The position numbers and the translations under genes are program-made. Positions 7,084-13,734 of a stretch of DNA of 16,197 nucleotides are shown here, piece after piece. The notes under the pieces are model-generated. The model had not been told where the DNA came from and did not search any database. It worked only from the letters and a program-made list of their open reading frames with translations. Origin of the DNA: Pseudomonadota bacterium (GTDB lineage Bacteria; Pseudomonadota; Alphaproteobacteria; Rhizobiales; Xanthobacteraceae); contig JAEWBW010000017.1 in NCBI GenBank assembly GCA_023390955.1, positions 1-16,197 on the forward strand. Direction: 5' to 3'. How positions within the stretch are numbered: the stretch's first letter is position 1; each line of letters begins with the position of its first letter.

Positions 7084-7830
7084 TCAGGCCGTCAAGAGCG
7101 GCAGGCTTATGCGAAACACGGCGCCGCCGCCAGACCTGTTCTCCCCCCGGATCCTGCCGTCATGCGCCTCGATGATGGTGCGAACGATCGGCAACCCCAA
7201 TCCCATTCCGTCCTCCTTGCTGGAGACGAACGGCGCGAAGATCTCCTTGAGCTTGTCGGGCGGGATGCCGGGCCCGGTGTCCGCAACCGAAATCTCAGCG
7301 CTGCGTTCTGCGCGCACGGTGGCGATCTCCAGCTTGCGGCGGTCGATCGGCAGCTCCGACATCGCGTCGATCGCGTTGACGATGAGACTCATGATGGCCT
7401 GGTGCAGCAGGACGACATTGCCGTTCACCGGCAACGGCCCCGGGGCAAGGGAGCAACTGATTTCGGCATTTCGCCCGGCCGAGAGCGCGGCGTAGAATTG
7501 AACGGCGTCCCGTACCGGCTCGGTCAGGTCGATCGCCTTGAGCTCGTGCTTCGATTTTCTCAGGAAGTTTCGCAAGTGGCGGATCACGTCGGCCGCGCGC
7601 TGGCTGTCGCGGTGGATGTCGGCGGCGATCACCCGCAATTCCGTGAGATCCGGCGCGTCGGACTGCAGCAGCGCCTGCAGCGTTTCGGTGTTGGTGAGAA
7701 TGGCCCCGAGCGGCGAGTTGATCTCGTGCGCGATGGTGGCTGCGATCTCGCGGGCCAGCGTATAGCGATGCGAGCGCAGCAATTCGGCCAGCCGCTGACG
7801 CACCTGCGTTTCGGTGGCGGTAATGCTCAT
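7084..7830 (-). CDS. Short histidine kinase without sensor domain
   Basis: The product has 248 residues and consists almost only of a kinase core. It has a short helical lead (QVRQRLAELLRSHRYTLARE), then a HisKA dimerisation helix with phospho-acceptor H35 in IAATIAHEINSPLGAI. The ATP-binding domain follows: N box with N152 (LIVNAIDA), G1 box DTGPGIP at 184-190, and G2 box GMGLGLP at 208-214. All catalytic boxes are intact, but no transmembrane, PAS or GAF sensor part precedes them and no response regulator gene is nearby. The ATG at 7830 has no ribosome site of its own. Its first bases overlap (ATGA) the stop of an 18-codon frame that does have one. The frame stays open upstream to 7965, but that extension is Arg/Pro-rich and looks untranslated. 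It could be a natural soluble kinase or the remnant of a longer membrane kinase. It is followed by the phosphodiesterase-like gene. Confidence 0.87.
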   Translation of the reverse strand: MSITATETQVRQRLAELLRSHRYTLAREIAATIAHEINSPLGAILTNTETLQALLQSDAPDLTELRVIAADIHRDSQRAADVIRHLRNFLRKSKHELKAIDLTEPVRDAVQFYAALSAGRNAEISCSLAPGPLPVNGNVVLLHQAIMSLIVNAIDAMSELPIDRRKLEIATVRAERSAEISVADTGPGIPPDKLKEIFAPFVSSKEDGMGLGLPIVRTIIEAHDGRIRGENRSGGGAVFRISLPLLTA

Positions 7831-7883
7831 GCCGGCAGGCCGGCGACAAGTGCGAGCCGCGCGGCTCCAGCCGTTCTGGTCAT
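7827..7883 (-). CDS. Possible 18-aa leader frame overlapping the kinase start
   Basis: The ATG at 7883 is preceded by AGGAGG with a 5-base gap, the best ribosome site in this part of the window. The frame encodes MTRTAGAARLALVAGLPA and ends with TGA whose bases overlap the kinase ATG (ATGA). The peptide looks like the start of a membrane segment. Two readings are possible: a leader whose translation couples to the kinase, or the original N-terminus of a longer kinase now cut off by a frameshift or internal deletion. The overlap and the ribosome site are seen directly. The role is inference. Confidence 0.4.
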   Translation of the reverse strand: MTRTAGAARLALVAGLPA

Positions 7884-7897
7884 GCTCCCCTCCTGCC

Positions 7898-7914
7898 GAC
7901 GCCCTCGAGGCGTC
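7898..7914. promoter_or_regulatory. Inverted repeat just upstream of the leader-frame ribosome site
   Basis: GACGCC-CTCGA-GGCGTC is a perfect 6-bp inverted repeat, about 3-5 bases before the AGGAGG that serves the 18-codon frame on the minus strand. In mRNA it would make a small stable hairpin next to the ribosome site. As DNA it could be an operator. Function is unproven. Confidence 0.3.
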
Positions 7915-8041
7915 CCCACGTGCAATTTTTTCTTCGAGGGTAGGGGGCGGCAAGGCAGGCGTCAATCAGCCCGAGAGTGGATACCGAGGATCGTGCGTGA
8001 CCTTGAGACCCTCACCCCGCGCCAGGAAGCGCGGTCCGGAC

Positions 8042-8476
8042 CTAACCGTAATGATCGAACTTGCTGAGCGCGATCCGAACCTCTCGCGCGAAATCCACCA
8101 ACGACACCACGAAAGCCGAAATTGAAATCATGAAGAGGATGGCGACGCCTCGTTCGTGCTGAATATTGAACAGGGCGCTGAGAAAGCCCACCACGATCAA
8201 GACGCTGATCGCGATGCTCCCCATGATGGACCAGAAGATGGCGCGATTGATCATGGCGGCGCGCCGAACAAGACGCGGCAGGTCCGCCTTGAGCCGGGAT
8301 CTCGCCGCGTCCTCGTCGGGAATCTGGTTCAGGTAGATCGACCGGTCGATGATCCTGTTCAAGCGCGATATCAGCACGGCGATGAATGCGGCCAGCGAGC
8401 CAAGAAGAAACGCGGGTGCCGCTGCCTGGGAAATGACGTGCGAAAGCTGGCTGACCGAGGGCGTGTCCGTCAACAT
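8042..8476 (-). CDS. DUF2721 family membrane protein
   Basis: The 144-residue inner-membrane protein has three predicted membrane segments at about residues 20-37, 79-103 and 110-129. The pattern SHVISQAAAPAFLLGS, then LISRLNRIIDRS and LVRRAAMINRAIFWS, is that of DUF2721 proteins, whose function is unknown. A charged loop (NQIPDEDAARSRLKADLP) separates the first and second segments. The ATG at 8476 is only 11 bases downstream of the stop of the outer-membrane transporter gene, so the two are almost certainly co-transcribed. The ribosome site is weak (GAAG), which fits translational coupling to the upstream gene. The 158 bases after it lead to the kinase gene and contain no clear terminator. 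Confidence 0.85.
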   Translation of the reverse strand: MLTDTPSVSQLSHVISQAAAPAFLLGSLAAFIAVLISRLNRIIDRSIYLNQIPDEDAARSRLKADLPRLVRRAAMINRAIFWSIMGSIAISVLIVVGFLSALFNIQHERGVAILFMISISAFVVSLVDFAREVRIALSKFDHYG

Positions 8477-8487
8477 TGGCAGCTTCG

Positions 8488-9588
8488 CTATTTCGTCGTC
8501 ATGCGCCGGGTGGATGCCACTGTGCTGGTGGGCGCCATCGGCGAAATCGAGAAGGTCAGCCAGGTATTCCAGCCGGCCGGCCGGTTCTCGGCGGCGAACT
8601 CGCCGTAGCCTTTCAGGTTCAGAAAGCCCTGCATGTCGCCCACCGGAAACAGCAGGCCAATTTGCGGTCCGACGCCGAGCACGCGGGAGCGAAAGCCTCC
8701 CAATGCAGGGTGCTGGCCGAAATCGTCCGTGATCTGCTGATAGGCATACCCGACGAGGCCGACGAAAACCTGCTTGGACAAGAACTGCGAGGCGCCCCAG
8801 TCGACGTGGAAGTCGATGCCGTTCTGGTATTGCGTATCCTGGTTCTTGAAATTGTAGGTGAAGCCCGCCACCGCCGAAAACTCATGTCCCGTTTGCGGGT
8901 TGAAGTAGGTGTAGCCGCCGCCGCCGTCGATTGCGGCATGACCGATGCCGAGATTGGCCAGCCGCGCCGCGCTGTATGCCCCGACGGGAATATCGCCTGT
9001 CACATAGGTCATGAAATTGTGCACGCCCGCGTTCCATTTGAGTGTCGCCTGCGGGTACAAATCGCCCACGCCCGTGATCGAGTCGCCGAAATTGCCCGTG
9101 CGCGTCGTCGCGAACGGGCCGACGACGGTCGTCAGCGTTCCATTGAGATCCGCGCTCGAGCGTCCGAACAGTCCAGTCATTCCGATCGCGAGCTGTCCGC
9201 CCAGGACCGGCGTTGCGAACGTGTAGGTGGGATTGAGCAGGATGAGATCGCCCTGTCCATTGAGGCGTAAATTCAGGTCGACATTCACCGCAGCGGGAAT
9301 TCTCCCGACGTGGATTTCCCTTGCGGCCGCCGCGCTGCCGAACGCACTGACGTTGGTGTGATAATAGACTTCCGCCATCGACCAGCCCGGCACTTGCGGC
9401 GTCGCCGCAAGGCTGCTGAAGCGTCCGGGAAGCCAGTATGAAATTCCGCCCTCGTCGGCACGAACGGTTGTCGGCCAGATCGACATGGTCAGCATGGCCA
9501 TGGCCATGATCGGCTTTCGGAACGGGAAAAGAGTTGCTGGCTTCGTTTGACGACGCCGCCTGTTGGCGCGTCCCATGCTCATGACCAT
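8488..9588 (-). CDS. SphA/MetA-type outer-membrane transporter (phenol meta-pathway family)
   Basis: The product of up to 366 residues has an N-terminal export signal ending near TTVRA (about residue 44) and a long beta-barrel body. The mature start SYWLPGRFSSLAATPQVPGWSMAEVYYH and the repeated aromatic, Gly-rich strands match the family annotated as MetA-pathway of phenol degradation, outer-membrane channels often found beside aromatic catabolism genes. Here no catabolic enzyme is adjacent, so the substrate is open. The end (WNTWLTFSIS) resembles a last barrel strand, followed by about 20 extra polar residues. The ATG at 9588 lies behind a GGGGGTCC stretch. ATGs two and four codons in are equally possible, and a shorter signal starting near residue 28 cannot be excluded. 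The gene follows the DUF1254 gene and leads into the DUF2721 gene with an 11-base gap. Confidence 0.83.
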   Translation of the reverse strand: MVMSMGRANRRRRQTKPATLFPFRKPIMAMAMLTMSIWPTTVRADEGGISYWLPGRFSSLAATPQVPGWSMAEVYYHTNVSAFGSAAAAREIHVGRIPAAVNVDLNLRLNGQGDLILLNPTYTFATPVLGGQLAIGMTGLFGRSSADLNGTLTTVVGPFATTRTGNFGDSITGVGDLYPQATLKWNAGVHNFMTYVTGDIPVGAYSAARLANLGIGHAAIDGGGGYTYFNPQTGHEFSAVAGFTYNFKNQDTQYQNGIDFHVDWGASQFLSKQVFVGLVGYAYQQITDDFGQHPALGGFRSRVLGVGPQIGLLFPVGDMQGFLNLKGYGEFAAENRPAGWNTWLTFSISPMAPTSTVASTRRMTTK

Positions 9589-9660
9589 CTCGGACCCCCG
9601 AACTCTCTAGCGCATCTTGCGGCAATTATCTTTGGTGCGGCATCACTTCTCTTGCGACGG

Positions 9661-9696
9661 CGGCGGATGCCGACCCCTGTGGATCGGCATCCGCCG
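9661..9696 (-). terminator. Strong hairpin downstream of the DUF1254 gene
   Basis: A perfect 13-bp stem, CGGCGGATGCCGA (9661-9673) with TCGGCATCCGCCG (9684-9696), has a 10-base loop and begins four bases after the DUF1254 gene stop on the minus strand. There is no T tract on either side. It may terminate part of the transcripts, or act as a 3'-end stabiliser or attenuator inside an operon before the transporter gene. Confidence 0.5.
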
Positions 9697-9700
9697 GGTC

Positions 9701-11134
9701 TCAAACCCCGACCTTCCTTGCGGCGGGAACCGTCCATGTGCCGTTGATGATCGACGGGTCGGTTTCGTGCGGCCAGTACATGCGCAGCATCAGGATGAAA
9801 TCTCCGTCAGGCGCCGGAAGCCAGTTCGATTCCTTGTCTTTGCCTGGCGAGTCCTTCTGGATGTAGAGATCGGTCGAGCCGTCCGGGTTTTCCTTCAGGC
9901 TTTCCCGCGCGCTGATCGAGTAGCGGTCGATCGGATTTTTCACGAAGAAGTAGCCGCTGTCGTACATCGTCAGCGACCAGAACCCCTCCGCAGGAGGCAG
10001 GTGGCCCTTGGGAAACCGCATGACGTACTTGTTGGCGCCATTGTATTTGCGGCCATCCGCATCCTTGAGCGAAGTCGGGTAGACCGCATCCTGCGGACGG
10101 TTGGCGCCGAGCCCGATCGCGGTGACCAGGGCTCGCATCAGGTAATCGGTGCCGTAGATGCCGGTCTTCGTCGTGAAGGCAAAGCCATTCTCGTCCTTCA
10201 CGGCCTTGTTGATCTTGAACTGGAGCATGATCCTGTCGAACGACACTTCCGGCAGACGTTTCAGGAAGTCCGCCTTGAGCTTGCTCTCGTCAAAGTCCTG
10301 TCCGGCGACGATGCCGATGCGGGCAAACTTGGCGAGCTGAGGCGCGTCGGCTTCCGACGGCGGATTGGTCTTCATCAGCTCGCACAGCAGCTTGAAATAC
10401 GACGCTGCGTCCATGCGATTGACCTGTTCGCGCACGGCGGTCTTCATGTCGATCGACGGATCGACCTTTCCCGGAGGTGGCGTGTACGGCTTGCCGTAAG
10501 CGCTGAGCGGCACGAGCTTGCATTCATCCTGCAGCTTGTGCACGGCAGCGTAGTCCTCCGGCGTGCCGGTGCAGTAGATGCGGCCAAGCAGCCACACGAT
10601 GCTGGTCGGCGATTTGTACTCCTTCATGCCGGCCGGGAGTGTGCCCTTCCATCCAGGTCCTGTGATCGCGTAGGTCTGGGCTCCGGTGCCGGTGGTACGC
10701 TTTCCCGGGACCTGGAATACCGTCGTCCAACCGTCCAGCATCGGCATCAGGAAATAGCGGTCCTTCATGTCCGGAATGCTGAGGACCCACGGCTCCTTGC
10801 CGACGTCGAAGAAGGAGGTCGTGTAGAGGGTATCCGCGTTCGGTGCGGTGACATCCCTGAACGAAGCATCAGGATATTGGCGCAGCTTGATGATCTGGCC
10901 CATCGGTCCGCGCGTGCCGACCGGTTCGGCAACGTTGGTGATGACCCGGCGCGTCATCTCCATCGTCACAAGTGGATAGCCGAAGATGTATGCGTCGCTC
11001 GCCAGCCAGAAATCCTCGAGACCTTGACCGACGCCCATGAACGAGCCGTCCTGAGCGAGCGCCGATGGTGCAATCGCTGCTCCTGCGAGAAGCCCCATTC
11101 CACCGAACGTGAGATTGCGACGCGTGATATCCAT
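9701..11134 (-). CDS. DUF1254/DUF1214 protein, Tat-exported
   Basis: The 477-residue exported protein carries two domains usually found together. DUF1254 lies at about residues 65-200 (APNADTLYTTSFFDVGKEP, then DMKDRYFLMPMLDGWTTVF). DUF1214 lies at about 345-465 (RFPKGHLPPAEGFWSLTMYD, then PAPDGDFILMLRMYWP). The start is the ATG at 11134 with AGGAGAG in front. It gives a twin-arginine signal, TRRNLTF followed by a hydrophobic stretch and a cut near ALA (residue 27), so it probably crosses the membrane folded, perhaps with a cofactor. The biochemical role of the family is not settled. The frame remains open 76 codons upstream, but that part lacks a ribosome site and overlaps the preceding gene. 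The gene follows the small secreted-protein gene by 98 bases and precedes the outer-membrane transporter gene, suggesting a shared envelope or uptake role. Confidence 0.9.
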   Translation of the reverse strand: MDITRRNLTFGGMGLLAGAAIAPSALAQDGSFMGVGQGLEDFWLASDAYIFGYPLVTMEMTRRVITNVAEPVGTRGPMGQIIKLRQYPDASFRDVTAPNADTLYTTSFFDVGKEPWVLSIPDMKDRYFLMPMLDGWTTVFQVPGKRTTGTGAQTYAITGPGWKGTLPAGMKEYKSPTSIVWLLGRIYCTGTPEDYAAVHKLQDECKLVPLSAYGKPYTPPPGKVDPSIDMKTAVREQVNRMDAASYFKLLCELMKTNPPSEADAPQLAKFARIGIVAGQDFDESKLKADFLKRLPEVSFDRIMLQFKINKAVKDENGFAFTTKTGIYGTDYLMRALVTAIGLGANRPQDAVYPTSLKDADGRKYNGANKYVMRFPKGHLPPAEGFWSLTMYDSGYFFVKNPIDRYSISARESLKENPDGSTDLYIQKDSPGKDKESNWLPAPDGDFILMLRMYWPHETDPSIINGTWTVPAARKVGV

Positions 11135-11232
11135 TGTTCTCTCCTGTGAATTGAAACGACGACGAACAATTTGCGGGGAGGACGGCTCCGACCATGCGGG
11201 GCCGAGGCTCGTTTGATCTTCAGCGTCCGCGC

Positions 11233-11910
11233 TCAATAGCAAGGCGGATAGGGGTAGTACCCGCACCGCGGCGCATAGGGCGCATAATACGGATAGGCTG
11301 CGGCCCCGACGGCGGCCGCTGCTCCCGCATAAGCGGCACCACGATAGAAGGCGCCGCGCCATGCCGTCCGGCGGGCGACGCCCGCGAAGGACAGCGGCGT
11401 GAACGGCCGCCCGATCATGTCGATGAACACCGAGGCCGGTCCATCGGCGCCGGCGAGATCGCCCTCCAGCAGGTCGACATCGAAGGTGAGCTTGTCACCG
11501 TCGAGCTTCGGCGATTTGAGAACGACGACGGCATCGGCCACGGACGAGCCGTCCTTCCTGAAGCCGGACACAGTGGCGTTCGGCGGATCCTTGGCGAAGT
11601 TGTCGGTGCCGTTGCCCCAGTCTTCGACGATGCGCGCCGTGAGGTCGTGACCGGCGGCGCGAACCGGCCGATCCGCGAACACGATCGCGTTCGGCGAAAC
11701 GCCTGCAAGCACAAGCTTGCCGTCCTTCAGGCTGACGCCGCGCGAATTGAGGACGAAGAGGGACGGCACCACTTCGGGCTTTGCCTGTCCGATGGATTTC
11801 TCCAGCGGGACGTGCGGTTTGTTATCGGGAGCTGTTTGAGCTTGAAGTTGCTGGGGGCAAGCCAATGATGCGGCCGCGCAAAATGCGACCAGAGCAACAC
11901 GAAGTGTCAT
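11233..11910 (-). CDS. Secreted protein of unknown function with Tyr/Pro-rich C-terminus
   Basis: I do not recognise the family. The 225-residue product begins with a signal peptide (MTLRVALVAFCAAASLACPQQLQAQ, cut near LQA). The central part has recurring short beta-like strands (VSLKDGKLVLAGVSPNAIVF, VVVLKSPKLDGDKLTFDVDL) and a phrase on HDLTARIVEDWGNGTDNF. The last 45 residues change character: a Gly/Ala-rich hydrophobic segment (GAAYAGAAAAVGAAA) followed by a Tyr/Pro-rich end with two cysteines (RCGYYPYPPCY). That tail could insert in or stick to a membrane or the cell wall. The ATG at 11910 has AGGGA upstream at a slightly long distance. The gene is the first after the direct-repeat operator candidate and is followed by the DUF1254 gene on the same strand. 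Confidence 0.8.
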   Translation of the reverse strand: MTLRVALVAFCAAASLACPQQLQAQTAPDNKPHVPLEKSIGQAKPEVVPSLFVLNSRGVSLKDGKLVLAGVSPNAIVFADRPVRAAGHDLTARIVEDWGNGTDNFAKDPPNATVSGFRKDGSSVADAVVVLKSPKLDGDKLTFDVDLLEGDLAGADGPASVFIDMIGRPFTPLSFAGVARRTAWRGAFYRGAAYAGAAAAVGAAAYPYYAPYAPRCGYYPYPPCY

Positions 11911-11929
11911 GGTTGTTCTTTTCCCTGAA

Positions 11930-11958
11930 ATTATGACGATTGTTGTTTTTCGTCCGGC
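11930..11958 (-). promoter_or_regulatory. Candidate promoter for the secreted/DUF1254 genes
   Basis: On the minus strand CATAAT (11935-11930) is one base from the -10 consensus. The region 17 bases upstream reads GCCGGA, a poor -35. A weak -35 with a fair -10 is typical of promoters that need an activator. The direct repeats begin about 20 bases further upstream. Prediction by eye only. Confidence 0.3.
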
Positions 11959-11978
11959 CGCGGCGTTGCGTCACTACG

Positions 11979-12024
11979 CATTTCGCGCCAATTCAGGTCG
12001 CGCTTCTTGCCATTTCGCGCCAAT
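11979..12024. promoter_or_regulatory. 14-bp direct repeat, candidate AraC-family operator
   Basis: CATTTCGCGCCAAT occurs perfectly twice, at 11979-11992 and 12011-12024, with a 32-base period, about three helical turns, so both copies face the same side of the DNA. It lies between the AraC-type gene ending at 12050 and the secreted-protein gene starting at 11910. AraC-family proteins commonly bind paired direct repeats upstream of the -35 region, which is where this pair sits relative to the candidate promoter. The repeat is seen directly. The regulator assignment is inference. Confidence 0.55.
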
Positions 12025-12049
12025 CGTCGCGAAAAAATTTATGATTCAA

Positions 12050-12511
12050 TTATGCCGATTTTTTTCTCGTTCGTTCATCGCCTCTCGCAGCGAGCATTTG
12101 CTGGCGGTAGACGCCGGGTTGAATTTTCATCAGTCGTACAAAAGTCCTGCTGAAGCTGCTCGGATTCGCGTAGCCAATGAATTTTGCAATCTCTGACAAT
12201 CGCTTGCTTGAATTGACGAGCATGCGGCACGCGACTTTTATGCGTATTTCGTCCATCATTTCGCGGTGACTGGTGCCCATCCGGCCAAGGTGACGCTGCA
12301 ACGTCCGCGAGCTGATGTGCAAAGAGCGGGATATTCCATCAATGGTTGCGTCGCCATGTCGCAGAGATGACACGATGGCAGCGCGGATTGCTCGAGTGGT
12401 TGGTCGCCGGACAGCTTTCATCACGATTGACCTGATGACGGGTCGTGCTCTTGCAACGAGAAAACTGAAAGGGCCGACGCTATCGACGAGTCGTCCGTGC
12501 CGTCTGGCCAT
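12050..12511 (-). CDS. AraC-type DNA-binding domain protein lacking the effector domain
   Basis: The 153-residue product is essentially a lone AraC/XylS helix-turn-helix domain. After about 40 Arg-rich residues come a first helix-turn-helix (DGISRSLHISSRTLQRHLGRM) and the second, conserved one (LSEIAKFIGYANPSSFSRTFVRLMKIQPGVYR), ending in a basic tail. Full-length relatives, such as the next gene, have about 200 more residues for ligand binding. Upstream of the ATG at 12511 the frame meets a stop within about 40 bases and there is no good ribosome site. An ATG at codon 31 with AGGT upstream is an alternative start. It may be a genuine short regulator or the 3' part of a damaged gene. It is divergent from the full-length AraC gene, and its strand leads toward the secreted-protein and DUF1254 genes that it may control. 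Confidence 0.75.
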   Translation of the reverse strand: MARRHGRLVDSVGPFSFLVARARPVIRSIVMKAVRRPTTRAIRAAIVSSLRHGDATIDGISRSLHISSRTLQRHLGRMGTSHREMMDEIRIKVACRMLVNSSKRLSEIAKFIGYANPSSFSRTFVRLMKIQPGVYRQQMLAARGDERTRKKSA

Positions 12512-12566
12512 CAGCCGCCAAATGACTCGCCTATTTGAGGTCGTTCACGAGACACTTCGTCGCGCG

Positions 12567-12599
12567 GAATATTGTCCCAAGAGACAGGGAGCAATATTC
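12567..12599. promoter_or_regulatory. Inverted repeat midway between divergent AraC-type genes
   Basis: GAATATTG (12567-12574) and CAATATTC (12592-12599) are perfect inverted copies. They extend inward through TCCC/GGGA with one extra base, giving 12 matched pairs. The centre, near 12583, is 72 bases from the ATG at 12511 and 67 bases from the ATG at 12650. The position suits an operator shared by both divergent promoters. As RNA it would also form a stable hairpin. Confidence 0.5.
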
Positions 12600-12649
12600 T
12601 ACCCGCGTGATAGAGGTGCCTGATCGCAATTGCTGCAGTCGGGGCAACG

Positions 12650-13651
12650 ATGGCAAAAATTCATCTGACGCGTTGCCAATTCCTCATTCCCTTCGCCGAT
12701 ATCCTCAGCGAGATGGGTGCCTCCGCGGGTTCGCTTCTCGAAAAAGCCCGTCTTCCTCCATCGCTGGAAGAAAAGGCCGATCACTACGTCCCGATCCTGC
12801 AGGCCATCGATTTCGCGGAAGTCGCCAGCAGGTCGCAAGGCATTACGGATTTCGGATACCACGCGTCGCGACGTCTGCAGTATTGTCACCTGAGCGAGAA
12901 GACCCGGACCCTGATTGGCCATGCCCCGACGCTGTTGGTTGCGTTGCAGCAGGCTTGCAGATGGGCCTCGATCGAGGACTCGAACCTGAGCAATTGGATC
13001 GAGCGTCACGACGATCACGTGAGATATTGCAGCAGGCTCACCGGAACGAAGGGCCTACAGCATCTCGAGCATTCGCAGTGGCTTCAGAACATCTTCCCCA
13101 TCTACATCGTTCAGCAGTTCGCGGGACCGGATTGGGCGCCTGCAACGATCGCCTTTGAAGCCCGTTATACGCCGAGCCTGGCGTGCCAGGCATCGTGGCC
13201 AAATACGCGCTTCCTGTCTGGTCAGGAATCATCATGGATCGAGGTGCCGGTCTCACTCCTCAGCCTTCCCAATCGCGCAAAGAAAAACGGATCGTGCTCG
13301 CAGGATGAGCACGCTGCTCCGTCGGAGCATGACATCATTGCAACGCTCAAGCTGATGTTGCCGTCCTATCTGGATCAGCGGCTTCCGGGTCTTTCTGAAA
13401 TTGCGGCCATGGCTGGCGCGAGCACCAGAAGCCTGCAGCGCAAGCTCGCCCTTGCCGGCCTGACCTACTCGGATTTGATCGACACCGTCAGGTTCGAGAA
13501 TGCCAGCAGGCTATTGCGCGACACGGATTCCAAGATCATCGAGATCGCGTTCTCCTCCGGCTACGCGGATCCAGCGCATTTCACGCGCGCCTTCCGCCGG
13601 ATATCCGGTGTCACCCCACGGCAATTTCGTGCGCAGTCGCGACCAGTCTAG
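12650..13651 (+). CDS. AraC family transcriptional regulator, full length
   Basis: The 333-residue regulator has the layout of the OruR/ArgR-like AraC group. An N-terminal ligand-sensing half at about residues 15-200 (PFADILSEMGASAGSLLEKA, VEAR-like segment FEARYTP) belongs to the arabinose-binding-type domain class. The C-terminal DNA-binding half covers about 235-330, with helix-turn-helix one LSEIAAMAGASTRSLQRKLALAG and two IIEIAFSSGYADPAHFTRAFRRISGVTPRQFR. All core residues of the second helix-turn-helix signature are present. The effector is unknown. The ATG at 12650 has a modest GGGG upstream. A shared inverted repeat separates it from the divergent short AraC-type gene. It is convergent with the cardiolipin synthase-like gene, and no clear terminator is seen in the 83 bases between them. 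It could control the secreted/DUF1254/transporter genes. Confidence 0.92.
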   Translation: MAKIHLTRCQFLIPFADILSEMGASAGSLLEKARLPPSLEEKADHYVPILQAIDFAEVASRSQGITDFGYHASRRLQYCHLSEKTRTLIGHAPTLLVALQQACRWASIEDSNLSNWIERHDDHVRYCSRLTGTKGLQHLEHSQWLQNIFPIYIVQQFAGPDWAPATIAFEARYTPSLACQASWPNTRFLSGQESSWIEVPVSLLSLPNRAKKNGSCSQDEHAAPSEHDIIATLKLMLPSYLDQRLPGLSEIAAMAGASTRSLQRKLALAGLTYSDLIDTVRFENASRLLRDTDSKIIEIAFSSGYADPAHFTRAFRRISGVTPRQFRAQSRPV

Positions 13652-13734
13652 ACGCGTCTCGTCTAAGTGATAGCCACGACGGGCTTGTCGCGTCGATACT
13701 GTCTTGATTGCCGGGTGTGCGGCCTTCGCCTTCG

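Noticed and set aside
7966..8041. CCGCGC/GCGCGG hairpin after the DUF2721 gene
   Set aside because: Only six pairs and no T tract; not enough to call a terminator.
7162..8067. 301-codon open frame on the plus strand
   Set aside because: Antisense to the histidine kinase with its intact H, N, G1 and G2 boxes; no recognisable domain.
9617..11149. 510-codon open frame on the plus strand
   Set aside because: Antisense to the DUF1254/DUF1214 gene; Arg/His-rich without domains or a ribosome site.
11135..11362. N-terminal extension of the DUF1254 frame
   Set aside because: It overlaps the preceding gene and lacks a ribosome site, while the ATG at 11134 has AGGAGAG and begins a Tat signal.
12535..13158. 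207-codon open frame on the plus strand
   Set aside because: Overlaps the full-length AraC regulator in another frame; the AraC frame has both helix-turn-helix motifs.
13650..13659. Palindrome AGACGCGTCT at the stop of the AraC gene
   Set aside because: Too short for a terminator, no T tract and no second site; probably chance. The rest of 13652-13734 shows nothing clear.
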